This document shows, in pieces, positions 33,792-48,000 of a stretch of 64,000 bases of DNA. The stretch is from assembly GCF_905475465.1 (NCBI RefSeq), contig NC_062254.1:1942001-2006000 (forward strand), written 5' to 3'. The stretch's first letter is position 1; each line of letters begins with the position of its first letter. The position numbers were made by a program, and so were the translations under genes. This stretch comes from Pieris napi (lineage: Eukaryota > Arthropoda > Insecta > Lepidoptera > Pieridae). The notes beneath the pieces are model-generated. The model was not told the origin of the DNA. It was given only the letters and a program-made list of their open reading frames with translations, and made no database searches.

Positions 33792-34230
33792 CCAAACTTT
33801 TTAAATTTCTGTACTATATATATATATATAGTACAGAAATTTAAAAAGTTTGGTCTCTGTGCCAGTGTACCTTTAACGCTGGTAGCATTTCCTCGCTGTA
33901 TCGCAATACTTATTCGTTGAGCGAGGAAAGCGCCAGCTCTGGGGTCCCCGGTACTATCTACCAGGCGCCAACTTAAATCATTAATTAGCGCCTGTACACT
34001 TGAACTGTACGACTCAAGAGTCTCTAGGTCTCCCAAGGGAACAAAATTTGGAGGAAAGACTCTTATATTTGAGCCGTTCATTATTATCCGCCTGCACTGC
34101 GGCCGCCTTAGCTTTTTTGCTTGAGCAGAGGAGAGACGGGACAAACGTGTCCATACAAGTAGCATCCCATTCCAAAGCCCGTCCCATTTTTCAAAGGATC
34201 AACGACTTCCCATCCAGCCGCTTGAATGCC
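33792..34230 (-). pseudogene. 3' part of a retroelement ORF plus family M tail
   Basis: The minus frame reads FPPNFVPLGDLETLESYSSS, VQALINDLSWRLVDSTGDPR, AGAFLAQRISIAIQRGNATS, V, followed shortly by the family M tail. The conserved protein end next to a tail shared with other copies marks the 3' end of a dispersed element. I cannot name the clade. The element ends in a (TA)n hairpin at 33792-33854. Confidence 0.6.
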
Positions 34231-34239
34231 GGAAGGTGA

Positions 34240-36858
34240 AAGCCATTTTTGCTCGAATTGGCGTGGACACTGCAGTGTCTCTTATACGTAAAGGATTAAA
34301 TAAAACGAACAAGGGTCTTTTAAATTATTGTATTAATAAATAATGGTAGTTCTATTTACATGACACATTCTTTTGTTTTGGCAGAAGATAAAATATTACA
34401 CAGGCGTCGTAACTTAAACGCAACGAGCAACGAAACAAAAAATTGGTAAAACCGCACCGAAAGGAGAGTTAATAAAAATACTGATCGATTTTTGGTTGCG
34501 GAATTACTTCGACGATACAACTTACAGAGGTGATTAAACAAGATGTACTGTGAGATTAAAATGGTCAACGGTAGAAAGAAATTAGTTTTTTGTCATAATT
34601 AAAAAGTGCTCAATTTAAATTACCACTAATAATAGATAATACTAAATAGACAATCTAAAAAATCGAAATTTGAATTTCGAATAACAAATTCATATTTGAA
34701 CAAGATCTACCAAAATTTAAATTTCGAACATTAGATTGCTTAATTTGACATTACACAAATTGTCAATTGTACGTCTTCATAAAAGCACAGATTATATAAT
34801 CACAACATATGCAATCAATAAATACTCGTTTAAAAATCACCTCTGCATACAATTCCTTTGGATAAAAAGGTCATGTCGTCGAACACACACTGGGGACATA
34901 CAAGCATTCAAACGCACGTGATTTAAATGTATATCACAGGTGTCTAAACCTAATGATTCCTTAACATTCACCAAGATATTCTAATATTACAACCTTTAAA
35001 CGACTGCATTCATTTAATAAAGGTTCATTCAGACATAATTTTGACATAAACAGCATTTAGTGGACTCAGTAATGGTGACATTTTTTCATCTGACAATTGA
35101 CAGACGAAAAAAATATCTCTGGATCTTGATATATTTTCGAATCTTTTGCTTGTTTTAGAAGTTTTATACAGAAACAGCTTAACTCAAATTTGGATCAAAG
35201 GAATATCGACATATTTTAGAATAATGAATGCAGTCTTACATTGGATTTTGTTACTAAAGACTATAAATGGTACATGAGCGTGGATGTTTTGTTTGTGATG
35301 ACGTTGATTGCTTTGATATGTCTTTAGTGCCGCTAACCTATCTAATCCGTTAGATAGGCTTGTGGCATTACGACGCTTCGTCGCGGCAAGAATCCGGCAT
35401 GAAAACACAAATAATATCAGAATTTAGGCAATACATTGAAACAAGCACATCCATAAGATCGACGACACATATCGCACCATTGGTTTTTTTAATATTATTT
35501 TTCACTCCTACATTACAATGTACATAGACCCCGACGTCTATTATTGCTTAGTTTTTAAGTTTTGCTCACAAAACTTTTAACCTATAAATAATTTCACGTT
35601 CGTCCCAATAAATTTACCATTCAATAAATACGTACACGTAAAAAATATAAACTATATCAATAGTTTAATCTTTAAAACAAACTTTCCTTAACCTAATTAT
35701 ATATTAATTCATCAGTTTGTTTCATTTTCAATATAATGCCTACTTTATAAACTTTCCAAGCGCCTGAATTTTTTCGCAAACACTATTATATAAACTTATG
35801 TCTCTTACACATCTTTATTGTACGACTAATTCATAAAATTTCATCATCGCTAATTAGAAAAGTTCATTCAATGTAATCCATTTAATAAGGTCACATTTTA
35901 AAAGTTCAAAAATGTTTTTTTAATTCTAAACACGATAAAACGTTTCTGGTTGAAGCCAGACAGGCACTAGAGTCGAAAGTAAAGAAGGCATGAAATGCAA
36001 AAACAAACGCTAATGTAAAAGCAAATATATTAAATAGTACCTACAGTAACACTAAATTATTACAAAGAAAATGATTTCATAATGGTTCACGTAATACAAT
36101 ACAAATAAGTTAAATATTCTAAAACTTTTAAAAATACACACGACTTAACCTAATAGAAAAGCACTCAACTGTGATACATACTCGATTCTAATAAAATCAC
36201 TAAAATAACGCAAACGGCCGTCGCCGGCAGGGAATGGTAGAAATTAAAAAAGTAACTAACCATAGACAAAGGTACAAAAATAGAAATAATCACGAACCGT
36301 CAGAAGCTCCTCGCTCGGCTCTTCGCACGTTTGTACTTTCGCTCTGAATTAATTGTATGAGATCATTGCATCGCACGTAATGCGCCTAAATAAAACCGAC
36401 AAAATATGCAGACAAATCTATTTTACCACATTTTATACAGAGCATTAAACTAATTTCATAATTTGTGACAACGGTTAAACTAAACACGACAAGAATATAC
36501 AAAAAAACTACAATTACAGACTTAAACAATAGGATCCGACTCTAAAAGTAAAGTAAGACTAGTTGAAATGCGATAAACACAATTAAAATCTAAAATATAT
36601 CTTTGATTGATAGCTCACTTGAATTCAAAAAAATACGTCAAAATGGTAGTCAATTCCGATGTAAATGCAGAAGAGGAATCTCGAATGGACCAGTCTGTCG
36701 AAAAATCGAGAATTTTTAATCCTATAAAATGAGGAACTACAAAACGACTGGAAAGCACTTTGGCTCTAGGAGGCCTGATTGAAGGCACCTTACATAGCTA
36801 AGGAAGGGATTTCACTCCGACGTTTGGAAGAACATTGCCCCAAAGGGCCGGGCTTGCG
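34240..36858. other. PDSS2/Tet convergent intergenic region and Tet 3' UTR
   Basis: AT-rich, with a small hairpin at 35336-35358 (CCTATCTAA / TTAGATAGG). The Tet 3' UTR probably covers from 36858 down to about 35.8 kb. No repeat family is recognised. Confidence 0.45.
35814..35819 (-). terminator. Tet: Possible Tet polyadenylation signal
   Basis: TTTATT on the plus strand (AATAAA on minus), about 1.04 kb past the Tet stop. It is the first canonical signal I noticed; variant signals occur nearer. Confidence 0.35.
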
Positions 36859-39058
36859 TCAGGTGCCAGATTCTTGGTATGGACCTGTCACAGTACAGGG
36901 ATGCATCGGGAATAAAGTGGTCCAAGACATTGTGGTTTGTGTGTCAGCCCTCAACATAATTTGGCCTTTCCTTTTAGCCACATTTGTCGCCTCCACTAAG
37001 GCAGACAGGGAACTATACCCTCCTGGTATATAGTTCTCATTATTCTTCCATTTCTCAGGAGTCTGTTTCTCAGGCCCTGGAGTACTGGCCCGGGAGACAG
37101 TGTTAGAATTTGGAGCGGGAGTGCCAGGAGTCGGTGGATTTAAACCTAATTTCTTTAATCTCATTTTCTCCTCCCATTCTTCTAGACCGTGCTTGGGTCT
37201 ATTCAAGTTTCGGTGTTGATAAAAGACCAAAGATATTCGCGTGGGATTTGCTCTGTTTGGATTTTTTACTGCAGTAGTGGAATGCATTTCATGTTTAGCG
37301 CATTCAAAGAGCACACTTCCATGACCTAATGCTATAGCAACACCCCCCATTTGACTATCTTTGAAACACTCAAGATTGTCAGACACCCCGGTGACCTCTC
37401 CAATAGGTTCTGCTTTAGGAGGTTCAGGAGGATACGGTATAGAGAATGGCGGCGGATACACACACCAATTAGGAGAAGACTGACACCAATTGGGATTGGG
37501 ATTTTGGTAAAAGTTAGGAGGAAAGTTGGGATTATACTGATATCCATAGGAATTGTAACAATGCGAGTTCCTAATTAACTCTTCTCTTTTATACTTCTCT
37601 GCGTTATAATATGCTATGCTATTGTAGTCGTTATATGTGTTTTCATAAGGACTAAAATGGCCGTATGGGTTTGATGGAAATGCGTACGCATTTCCTACGG
37701 TGGGATAGTTATTGTAATTTTGGACTGGAGATTGATTTCCATATGTATTTTGGTTGGCTGGATAGTTACTAGGAACTTGTTCTTGCTTGTTTAGTGCAGC
37801 AGAGTTTTGATTGGGATCTTCGTGACTTATGGTAAAATTACCCTGGGTGGTTGGTGTTTGGGGATTGTTTGTCCGGCTGTCGTAAGGGCTTCTGTGGTCA
37901 TAGCCGTGAGTCAGTTGAGGTCTCTCAGAAGGGGGGTAAGGTTTTAAGAACGTAGACTGTTCAATATTTTCTGGAAGATTGACCTGGGATCTCGAAGGAG
38001 GTCGCGATTTGGGAACTCTGAATACAGCATTTTCATCTACACCATCTTTTGGTTTCATTGGATCCCAGTTTCTGTGCTCTGGAGATCTCCACACACCCTT
38101 GCGAGCGTCACAATTTGGTGATTCATTATTGGGCGATTTCATATCAATTTGTGTCGGGACTGGTGATTCTGGTGTGTTTTGAGGCTGGGATATATCTGTG
38201 ACTCTGGGAGATCTGGGTATATCAAAATCTGGCATTTTTTGTGACATATCGCGGATTAAGTTAGGTTTATCGGGCTCTGGTGTATTTTTAATTTGGTCAT
38301 TATTTGGGTCACTTCTATTAGAATCTGGGCTATAATTAGTAGGAGTCATATTTAAATGGGCAGTTGTGGAATCTGGATCTTCCTTGACAGCATTACTAAA
38401 CATTTCCGGATTATTGAAATCCGGCCACTGGTTTTGAACACTCATGTCTGTTACATTTGTGGGATTGAATTGGTCACGTTTCTGCAATCCCGATGCAAAA
38501 CTCGGTAGCTGATTTTGATTGTGATTTTGACAAGTGGCATCGACGATTGGCGATGGATTTGGATTATACATGTTATTTTGATTATGGATATTGTAGCTCT
38601 GGTCGTACGAATTGTATGGTGAATCTAATACGGTACTAGAAATCTGATTGCTTTGTAATTGTGCGTCTGTAAAGTTATCAATCATAGAAGCCATGTCCAA
38701 TAAGGCCGGGTTACTCATACTAGCATTTATAAGATTAGGGTTAGAGTTATGCATATTTGGATTAACAAAGGCAGAATTATAATTATTTGGATTTGGTTGA
38801 AAAGCTGAAGTTTGGTTTACCGCTGGAGTGTTAGCTCGGGGCGAAGCGTTCTGACTTCTTGGACTAGCGATGTTTCTGGTATCATTCGGTTGTGGAGTTT
38901 TGGGTCCGGGTGTGGGGCATTTCTTCTGATTCCCGGGACTTGCTTGTGGAGTGTTAGCTGAGGAGTTTGAATCTGAATTGTCTTCGTCCTTACGTTTCTT
39001 CCCGTGACGTCTACACGGCTGAAGAGGAACGGATCGAACACGAACTTCCATTTGATAT
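36859..39058 (-). CDS. Tet: Tet last exon: low-complexity insert and C-terminal beta-helix
   Basis: The acceptor is atgtttcag and the stop is TGA at 36859-36861. After MEVRVRSVPLQPCRRHGKKR there are about 550 residues rich in Asn, Pro, Ser, Gln and Tyr. The fold then resumes with MGGVAIALGHGSVLFECAKH, EMHSTTAVKNPNRANPTRIS and LVFYQH. Vertebrate TETs also carry a disordered insert at this point. A tail of about 95 aa follows. Confidence 0.96.
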
Positions 39059-42000
39059 CTGAAACATATAAATTATCGATTAATATACAATTTTATATAA
39101 TTAAAACTAGTCTACATGTATTAGCAACTTTATTTTAGATATTTTTCTCTGAAACGTTTAATTACTTTTGGGTTTTAAAAGGATTCAATATAATAAATGG
39201 TTATACATCACCACTCACTTATCAAGGACTTGAAGAGCTCCGTTTTTGATTTTTTCATCTTGGCCTTCCTTGGAGCCAAACTCATCAGTTGAATCAAGGA
39301 CATACAAGGGCAAAACGTGTAACTGCTCATCATTTGGTGGAGTTAGTGCGCGATGTCTGGCGAGTGTAACGACAGCCGTACAACCGTTATTCATGTTGTG
39401 TAAATCGCGATGCGCGTGCGCACAGAAGTCGATACACGCTGTGACACCTGTAATCGGGAAATTGTGCTGCTCAGTATTGGTATAACGAAAAAGTTAATAC
39501 AGCGAGGTAATGCTGCCACAGGGACCAGACTTTTTAAATTTGTTTTAATTTTTTATTTATTATTACTATGTGGGTTTAGAAAATTGTAAATACTGTATAT
39601 TTGTGTTTTGGATATAAAAAATATAACTGCTATTTACCAAAATTAAAAAGTACTCTTTTGATTTTACAGAATAATTCGTATTTTTGAAGCTATACTTCTT
39701 TAGGCGCGTTATGAAAAATTGATGAGAGTGAAATTTTACGCGCACGCACCGTGACACAAAATTAACAGAATGAAGTTTCCCACGGAAGATGCTACGGCTT
39801 TGGACATAATTTAAAAACAACATTCGAATAATTTACATTATACAAACACTTTATTGACTATAATGACTCCTTTTCCAGTCTTTGATTATTTAATTGTAAT
39901 TAATTATTTGCATGCAATCAAAAACTATGTTTAATAATGCCAAAGAAGTATAACTTCTTACGCGCGTACATAAGTACACGCACCCTTTTTTTTAACTTTG
40001 TTATATAACGTTTTAAAATAGTTTAGATTACTAACTATTCAAGTGTCTAATTTCGAGTGTAATAATATATAGTTAAAAAGCCTTACCGGAAAAGGGTCGT
40101 CCAGGCTTGAACCCTAACCGACAGTCAGAAGCCTCCTTCTCAAACTGGCATTGGTTTTCAAATGACTTGGGCGCTAAATTCATGTAAAGCGGACTCAAAA
40201 GTGTGGCCAAAACGTGCATACGTTCCTCAATCTCGCTCTCCTCAGTTTTGACCGAGAGTCTGAACTTTCGGACAGTTTTCGAACGGGCGTATTTGCATCC
40301 ATTGTAGTACATGGACCAGGAGCAGCCGAAACTGTAGGACGCACCGCACGCTTCAGGGTCTAAGCCTGCAATAGACGTTTTTATAGGTAAATTATAAACT
40401 CCCTATGGTCATATTTTACACGTTACACGCTATAATTTATTACAATAAGGACCTTGCTCAGGCACAGCAATGTTGTGAGAGGGCATGCTTTATTATAGTT
40501 CATTATATTCTTATAAGATACATTTATTTATTTGGTATATTTGCTTTGGTTTCACGTTGCGAAAAGGTACTTAACATTATTAATAAACTTAACTTTTATA
40601 CAGAAATTAAAGTCTATCAGTCAGATACTCTGTAACAGTGTAATAACATTTCTTATCAGAGAACTTGCGAGTGCGTTGCCGGCCTTTTGCCGTACTTTCA
40701 TCTATGCGTCGGAATTGATATCGTTGTCGCTATGGAAGTTACAGAGTACGCATTTCTAGACACCATTATTGCTTTTTTTATTTATATTTGCGAAATCAAC
40801 TCAGGTATAGCGAAGAAAAATATTAAAAGCAGGCCTTACACCCTAATTTGACAACGAAGGCCTATCCCAAATAATCTGCGGTCCCGAAAATTCGTTACCT
40901 TTTATGATTGAGCCCCGGGCTCTTTTGCCCCTTTTTTATTTAAAAGCTTACCTTGACAAGCACAAGTCCTATTTTCGTTGGTAGCACAACGTCGTGTTGT
41001 TGGCAGACCATATCTATTGAGCTTATGGGATAATAGAGTGTAATTTAAATCAGCTTCTGACTGGGGAATCCCCTCCCATGCGACCAGGCATACAACTATC
41101 CAGGCTGTTGGACATTTATGTCCGTTTCGGAATTTCACCACTACAAGCACTTTTTCGGTATAATTTGCGCGTCTTATTACCTGAGAATTAAAGTTTAAGT
41201 TAGCCTAGAAGATAATTATGTATATAATTATATACAAAGAAATTTTTTACTAAAGATATAGCCAAAGATGGAATACATAATATGTATATACAAAAAGGTT
41301 CAAACATTTTCGAAAGCAAAAATCTCACACAGATTTTTATTGAGTAAGAAAAGTGAAACCACCTTATTATTAATTGTTTAGCGCAATAAAACGTGTTAAA
41401 TTGTCACATTAGAGCAATGTTGGCCTAGTGGCTTCAGCGTGCGACTCTCTCCCTGAGGTCGTAGGTTCGAACCCCGGCTGTGCGCCAAAGGACTTTCTTT
41501 CTATATGCATTGAACTTTTGCTCGAACGGTGAAGGAGATTATTAGATTAACAAATGATCATGAAACAGAAATCTGATGCCCGGACCAAAAAAGGTTGTAG
41601 CGCCACTGATTTATTTTAAATTTTCACAACACATTAGAATTTATCGTGCCGTTTAAATCCTGTTAATATTATTAAAAAGTATAAAAAGGAAGATCCATAC
41701 ACACTCACCCACTTGGCCATGGGACAGCCTTGTCCAGTTTTGCCCTCTTTTCCCGTATAGCATATCTTTTCTATTCTCAACTCCTTTCCTGACAATCCAG
41801 TTCTGGCTTCAAGATCTTTCCTTAATTCTGCTAGCGAGGTTGCTGCTCCTATAAAATCGGTATTTTTTAGTAAAATCCAAATAGTACAGACACATTTCTA
41901 AGTCTGTTTTACTTTTGTGGAAAACAATAATTTCCTATCTGGAATACCATTACCGCCATGAATGCAGTATAATATAGTTCAACAATTTATCAAATGGATA

Positions 42001-45000
42001 TTTTTCAATGTTAAATTTTGTTAATTTAAACTATTTGATTTTAATTTCTGTTGAAATGACGATAAAATACTTACCTAAATGAGTGTAGTAACTTCCAGGT
42101 TCCGGTGGATTCTTATCAGCTGGAAAGCAATTGCAATCTGGAACCTCTGTTCTTGAGTTATTTCGTAATCTTTCTAAATTCTCAAGATATTCTTTTGAGT
42201 AATTAAACTGATTCTCTTTCGGATTTTTAGAGTACAGGTCTGGTGTTGGCGTGCTAGGCTTCGATGGAGTTTTTGGGTCTGTCTTTTCCGCAGCATCTGG
42301 CTCTCCTTCTAGAACTTCATCCTTGGTTTGGAGTCCCGGGCATGCACCGTCTCTGAGGTGCTCCGGTGGTGGTTTCTTGGTCGATCCTTGTCTACAGCAC
42401 GAGTATCCCACTTCACTTCTGATGGCAACTGGTCCACCATCTCCAGCGAACATGTACGGTTCACTCCGCGGTGGACCAAAGTTAATATTTTTATATATTT
42501 TGTGTCCCGGTGGAGAATGTTCAGATTTAATTTGTTCTATGTAAAATGGTGGTTTTGTTTCTTCACATATGCCAAGATTTCGTCTATCATCTTTGGTGAC
42601 TTTATTTTCTAGACCTCTGTGGTATCGCTGAAAACCACTGTTTTCATGTGGACGTGGGATTTGTGCATATTTCTCAATTGTCTCCTGCCTTCTATCGTTG
42701 GGATAATTTTGGAATTGTTGATAGTTTTGTGGTTTTTGAACGAACGTCTCATGCTTGATTGTAGAGATAGGTGGCAGGACGTTTTGCTTTTGTATCATAC
42801 CATTTTGATAATCTCGTTGAGGATCTAACTTATTGTGATGAGGAATCACATTCTTAATTTGAGGAGCGTGATTCCTCTGAGGCTCCACCTTCACTCTTTC
42901 TTCTTTCTGATACTGATAAGTATCGGGAGTTTCTAATTTGGGAATTAACGGTGCGGATGGATGTTTAAATTTCGCATCATATGCCTCCCTATCGAAAGCT
43001 TTCTTTTGTGCGTTTGCGTCTTGCGTTGGAGCGCAATTTTGCTGGTTCATCACCGACACTGGTCCTATGAGCATTTTCGATTGAAAGTCTTTGTTATCCT
43101 GCTGCTGACTAAAACTAACGTTATCACTACCATACATTTCTGTGTATTTTTGCGCATCATAATGTACATTCGTATAACTATTAAATTGGCTTCTCATGTC
43201 AGAATACGACGGCAACTTTTGAGGAGCTTTGAGTGTGTTTTCTGACGAATTGTGCTTATTATAATCTCTCGGGACTTGCGTCCCCCCCTCCCATACGTGG
43301 TGGCCACCACCTCCGAATTCACCCGTTCTATAACTGTGGGTGTTTTGTGAATAATTACCAGCGACAGGATAAACCTGGTCGCCTATGTGGTAATTACCTC
43401 GGAGATGGTGGCTATACGATAAAAAATGACCGGTAGTATTTCTATCATCCGCGATAGATACGCAGCCCTTTCTATCGTCTATTCCTCGAGGCGGCCCCTC
43501 TCCGGGGTCCCCTTTATCGGGTGGCGTATTCGTACCGTCTCGCGTATGATTTTGCTTATTTAATATCATAGTTTTCAGTCTCGAGTTTAAATTAACCCTG
43601 TCTGATTGCGAAAACATCTGCTGCTCAGCTTCTTCTTGCCTCTGTTGCTGCATTTGCTGACTTTGCATTTGCTGATTTTGCATTTGCTGATTTTGCATTT
43701 GCTGATTCTGCATTTGCTGATTTTGAATTTGCTGATTTTGAATCTGTTGGTTTTGTAATTGTTGATTTTGCATTTGTTGGTTTTGTATCTGTTGATTTTG
43801 ATAGTTGATTTGATTTTGTAATTGTTGCTGTTGGCTTTGAATTTGGCTGATTTGTTGCTGATTCTGTAACCTTTGGTTGTGCCATTGGCGTTGTTGTTGT
43901 TGCCAATCATTTTGATTTTGTGTCTGACTATTTTCATTATGCTGCCCGCTAGTGTAGCCGCCCGAATACCCGCTACAATCGAGTGAAGCTCGCGGACCGT
44001 TGCTCCCCTGCAGGTATCCAGGCTCGGCGTTTCCCGAATGCTGTCCATTCTGGGAACTTTGCTCTTGTCTGTCTCCCTCATTGTTAGAGTCGTTTGTTGT
44101 ATTATCGCCACCATTGTTATAATCTTCCGAGTGTTCTGACGAGTATTCAGACCGCTCGTAGTTTTGTTGGCTGACTGTGTAAACGGGCGCGGCCGTCGTC
44201 GGTACTGCACTTTGATAAGATGCAGCAGACGCCGGCCTAGATTCGTTTCCCGTCGTAACACCTGTTGTCGGGGCTTGCTGGGCGTATTGCTGTTGGTACT
44301 CAGTTGTATAATGAGGAGCTCTTGGTGACGGGACGGGAGTGTAGGCGCCGCGATTTGAGGGCGGCCTAGGCGTGGGCAACGCTTGCACTCCTGTCTGGTA
44401 GTATGTATTACTCGTAACGTCGAACGTGGTAGCAACATTCTGGACGGTATAGGTGGTGTTAGCCTGGTAATGCGGCGACGTTGCGTACGGCGTATGGTTG
44501 CCCTGGTAGTCCAGTGTAGTTTGGCCAGTTTGCGTTGGTAATTGCTGGATGAACTGGTTCTGCCAACCTGAAATAATTTAGTAGTAAGTAGACGTTTCGA
44601 CATTAATAGGAACGGTTTGATTTTAAAGTGTATTAAAGAATATATGAACGTTATATTCAGCCAGCGAATTCTTATATGAAACGGCCATTTTAATTACGCT
44701 GTTGACGGGTTCGACTAACCGGCTGTCAACGTTCATTACGCGTTGGGGAAAAGTACGGGACGTTGTTAGCTTATTGGCACGAACTTTTATGGAATATTTA
44801 TTTCTAAAAATAAAAATTCTTCATATATACGCCAAGTTGAACAAGTACATGATTCATATTTTAAAAGCTAAACAAAAAAAGATGTTGATTATTATTGAAT
44901 TACCTTGAGAGGGATCCGTTTGCCATGTTGTGGGAAACCTGTTTGGGTCACCGGCGTAGAATGGCATTGGTGCCTGGAAACAAAAGATTTTGAATTAAGC

Positions 45001-48000
45001 ATCGGCTCGTTATAAAAAATAATTCGATTTACAACGTCTCTAACATAAGTATTTAATAGTTGAATTATCGCTTAAATACGTATACGAAAGAAACGGCAAT
45101 TAGTGAATTAAACATAACATTTTGTAGCCAACAGCTTCTATAAAAATTATAACACCTAATATATATATATACTAAGAATTGCCTACCCTATAGTAAAATA
45201 TAGTACTTATTTACTTTGTATATAATTTGTATAGGTCGCCTTTTGTTATAAAAACTGTCAAATTGAGAAAATAAATCATTATAATTTAAAATCCTATTTA
45301 TGCAGGCGTACCGAAGTTTTGTATCTAAACAAATGTCTTGAGATGGGGTTAGATTATTCTATATCAGATTTAGTCACTTACAGACTTCAGGAGTCCAATA
45401 AAGTAATGATTGAATGTTTATATTATTTTACAAAAGATCGTTTTTTCATATATCCAATCTAATACTAAGTTTAAAAATTATGTCAAGTTCATTAGACAAA
45501 TTTTTCCTCAAGTACAAACATAGAATAGCTATTTTAATATTTGACACACAACATCGCGAACGAGGTCGTTGTTGAACCATTGTTTAGTACAGAGTATGAG
45601 TAAAAGTTTTTAGATAAGTATTAGTTTAGTTAAATTGACTAAATAAGGACTTGTTGTACTTGTGTTTCGTTGAGTACAAAATAATGATTGGTAGCTTAGG
45701 GAGCGTTCAAGTATTACGTAACGCAATTTTTGAAGATTATTGACCCCCCCCCCATGTAACACGCCGTAACGTTTTTCAGTACCCAAGTCTAGTAAAACGT
45801 TTCGTGACCACCTAGTTACTCTTTAGTTACTATTATGTGGTGTAAGTAGAAAATTATATTGACAATAACGCGTAATTCAATCCCGTAACGTTTTACAAAA
45901 GGACGTCCCCCCCTCCCAAAATTCGTTACGTAATACTTGAACGCTCCCTTATTGCTCCATGCTGTAAGGAACGAGACCAAAGTCTTAAAATAAAAATATA
46001 GTAATAACCTTTATACGTTATAAACAAAGTTAATATAATCAAATAATATGACACAGTTTTTGTCATACGTAGGGTTTGAATAGCGTTACAACATAATTAG
46101 ATATTGTCGAAGGCCCCTCTAGCCTTGGCGACGATAATTATTGCGTAAGAGCCTAATGAGTTTCATATAAGGAACATAGTTTTATTCTTTAATTACGGAG
46201 TTTAGTGGTTTATCCTTGGTTGCTTAAGTACCGAAGTATAGTACAAAGAACACGAATGAAACAGTTTGTAAACTACGCGTATATATGTAATAATATTGGC
46301 AGCAGTGTTGGCCTAATGGGTTCAGAGTGCGACTCTCATCCTAGAGATAGTAGGTTCGAGCCTCTGCTGTATAGCAATGGACTTTCTTTCTATGTGCGCA
46401 TTTAACATTCGCTTGAACGGCGAAGGAAAACATGGAAGAAACTGGCTTGCCTTAGACACAAAAAGTCGACTGTCAATTAAATTGACAAATGAACATGAAA
46501 CAGATACAGAAATCTGAGGCGCAGACCTAAAAAGGTTGTAGCGCCACTGATTTATTTTAAATTTTTTATATGATAATATTGTATTAGATTATTGTATACG
46601 ATTCGTATATAGTTATATTATATAAAACTAGTGCGATGGGATATTTTTACTTTGAATTAAATTAAAAATTAGTGATAAATAAATTTCGAATCATTAGACA
46701 GAATCGTTAACCATCTGAACACTACACAATTAAAATCTCGATGAATTCAATCCCAAAACGCTTGATTAATTCAAAGAGTCCAACTTACAAGCTGCTGAAC
46801 GCAGTTAGCATCTTTAGTAACTAGACGCTTTATAAAAACGAGTTAACTTTATAAAACAGCTGCTTTAAATGAGTTTACCCTTTGAAACCACGCACAGAGT
46901 TGAAAAGTTTGTAATTAAGAAATATCAAAAAGATTCTAAATACATGACTGCATATAGTTTTGTGGTTGAGTTTGCGTAGTCTGCGTTCGCTTAGATTTCT
47001 CTCATAAATCTATTGCATCAGAAGTTCGACAAACAAAAACAATTACGAAAAATTCAGCATTTGTTTCAGTGTTTCTTATGTCTTCTCATACCTTAAGAGA
47101 ATGCTTACTGGCGAAATTTTGCGCTGATGAAGAGTTAATTTTGAGGCGACAGACAAACCATCACATACATAATCGTTGTATCGCTCAAATTAAATCAAAA
47201 TACGTTTATTCAATTTAGATGCGTCTAAAGAGCAAGACTACGCCATCCGTTCGCAAAACTACCAGGAGGCCTTGTTCTGAGAAGAACGGGCAAGAAACTC
47301 AGCAAATTTTACCCTCCCTTTTTTTTTGCTCTCAAAGAGATATTGATTAATCAAGTCAAATTCAATCAAGAACACGATTGTTTTCTATGTTACGAACTTT
47401 TCAGCCCACTTAATATCAATACATGATAAGGGAAATACATATGAGGTTACTAACAATGTGGCGAGTATATGTTAAGGCCGATTTACATTATCTTAGTGTT
47501 TAGGAGAGTGCTTTATTACAACTTGAAAGGCATGTTCTTTAGCGTAGCGTTTACATGTTTCAACTAAAGTACTATCCTAAAGCACTCTCCTAAACACTAA
47601 GATAATGTAAATCGGCCTTTATACACAAAAAATAAATCTATTAATACAGCCCGAGAACGACATCAGGGTACAACGTTTTTACAAGTAGGCTAAAACTTAA
47701 CTATTCGTGATGCGATCATTTGTCAAATATATTTCAATTTTGGTTTTCGTGTCGCTTTTATTGTTTTTGTTATATTTTATTAGTGAAATTGTTCTTGTTT
47801 CTTACACAATTTTACGTCCCGATATTATGTTCCAGGCAAATTATGCATAACTTCGGCGTTGTTCTTTTTAATACCAAGTTCTTAGATGGTTTAATTAAAA
47901 ATTTTCGTATAATATGTTGTACTTGTAATCTTATTATGAAAGTTTAAATTGCTAAATTTCACATATTAGTTACTTTGAGTTCGCTGATGCTGCGATGTCT

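Noticed and set aside
37351..37578. Plus-strand Arg-rich frame opposite Tet
   Set aside because: Antisense shadow of the Tet low-complexity insert.
43587..44603. 338-aa minus-strand open frame overlapping the Tet exon
   Set aside because: Shadow frame over a compositionally biased, stop-poor repeat; no domain, and the Tet frame has conserved ends and phases.
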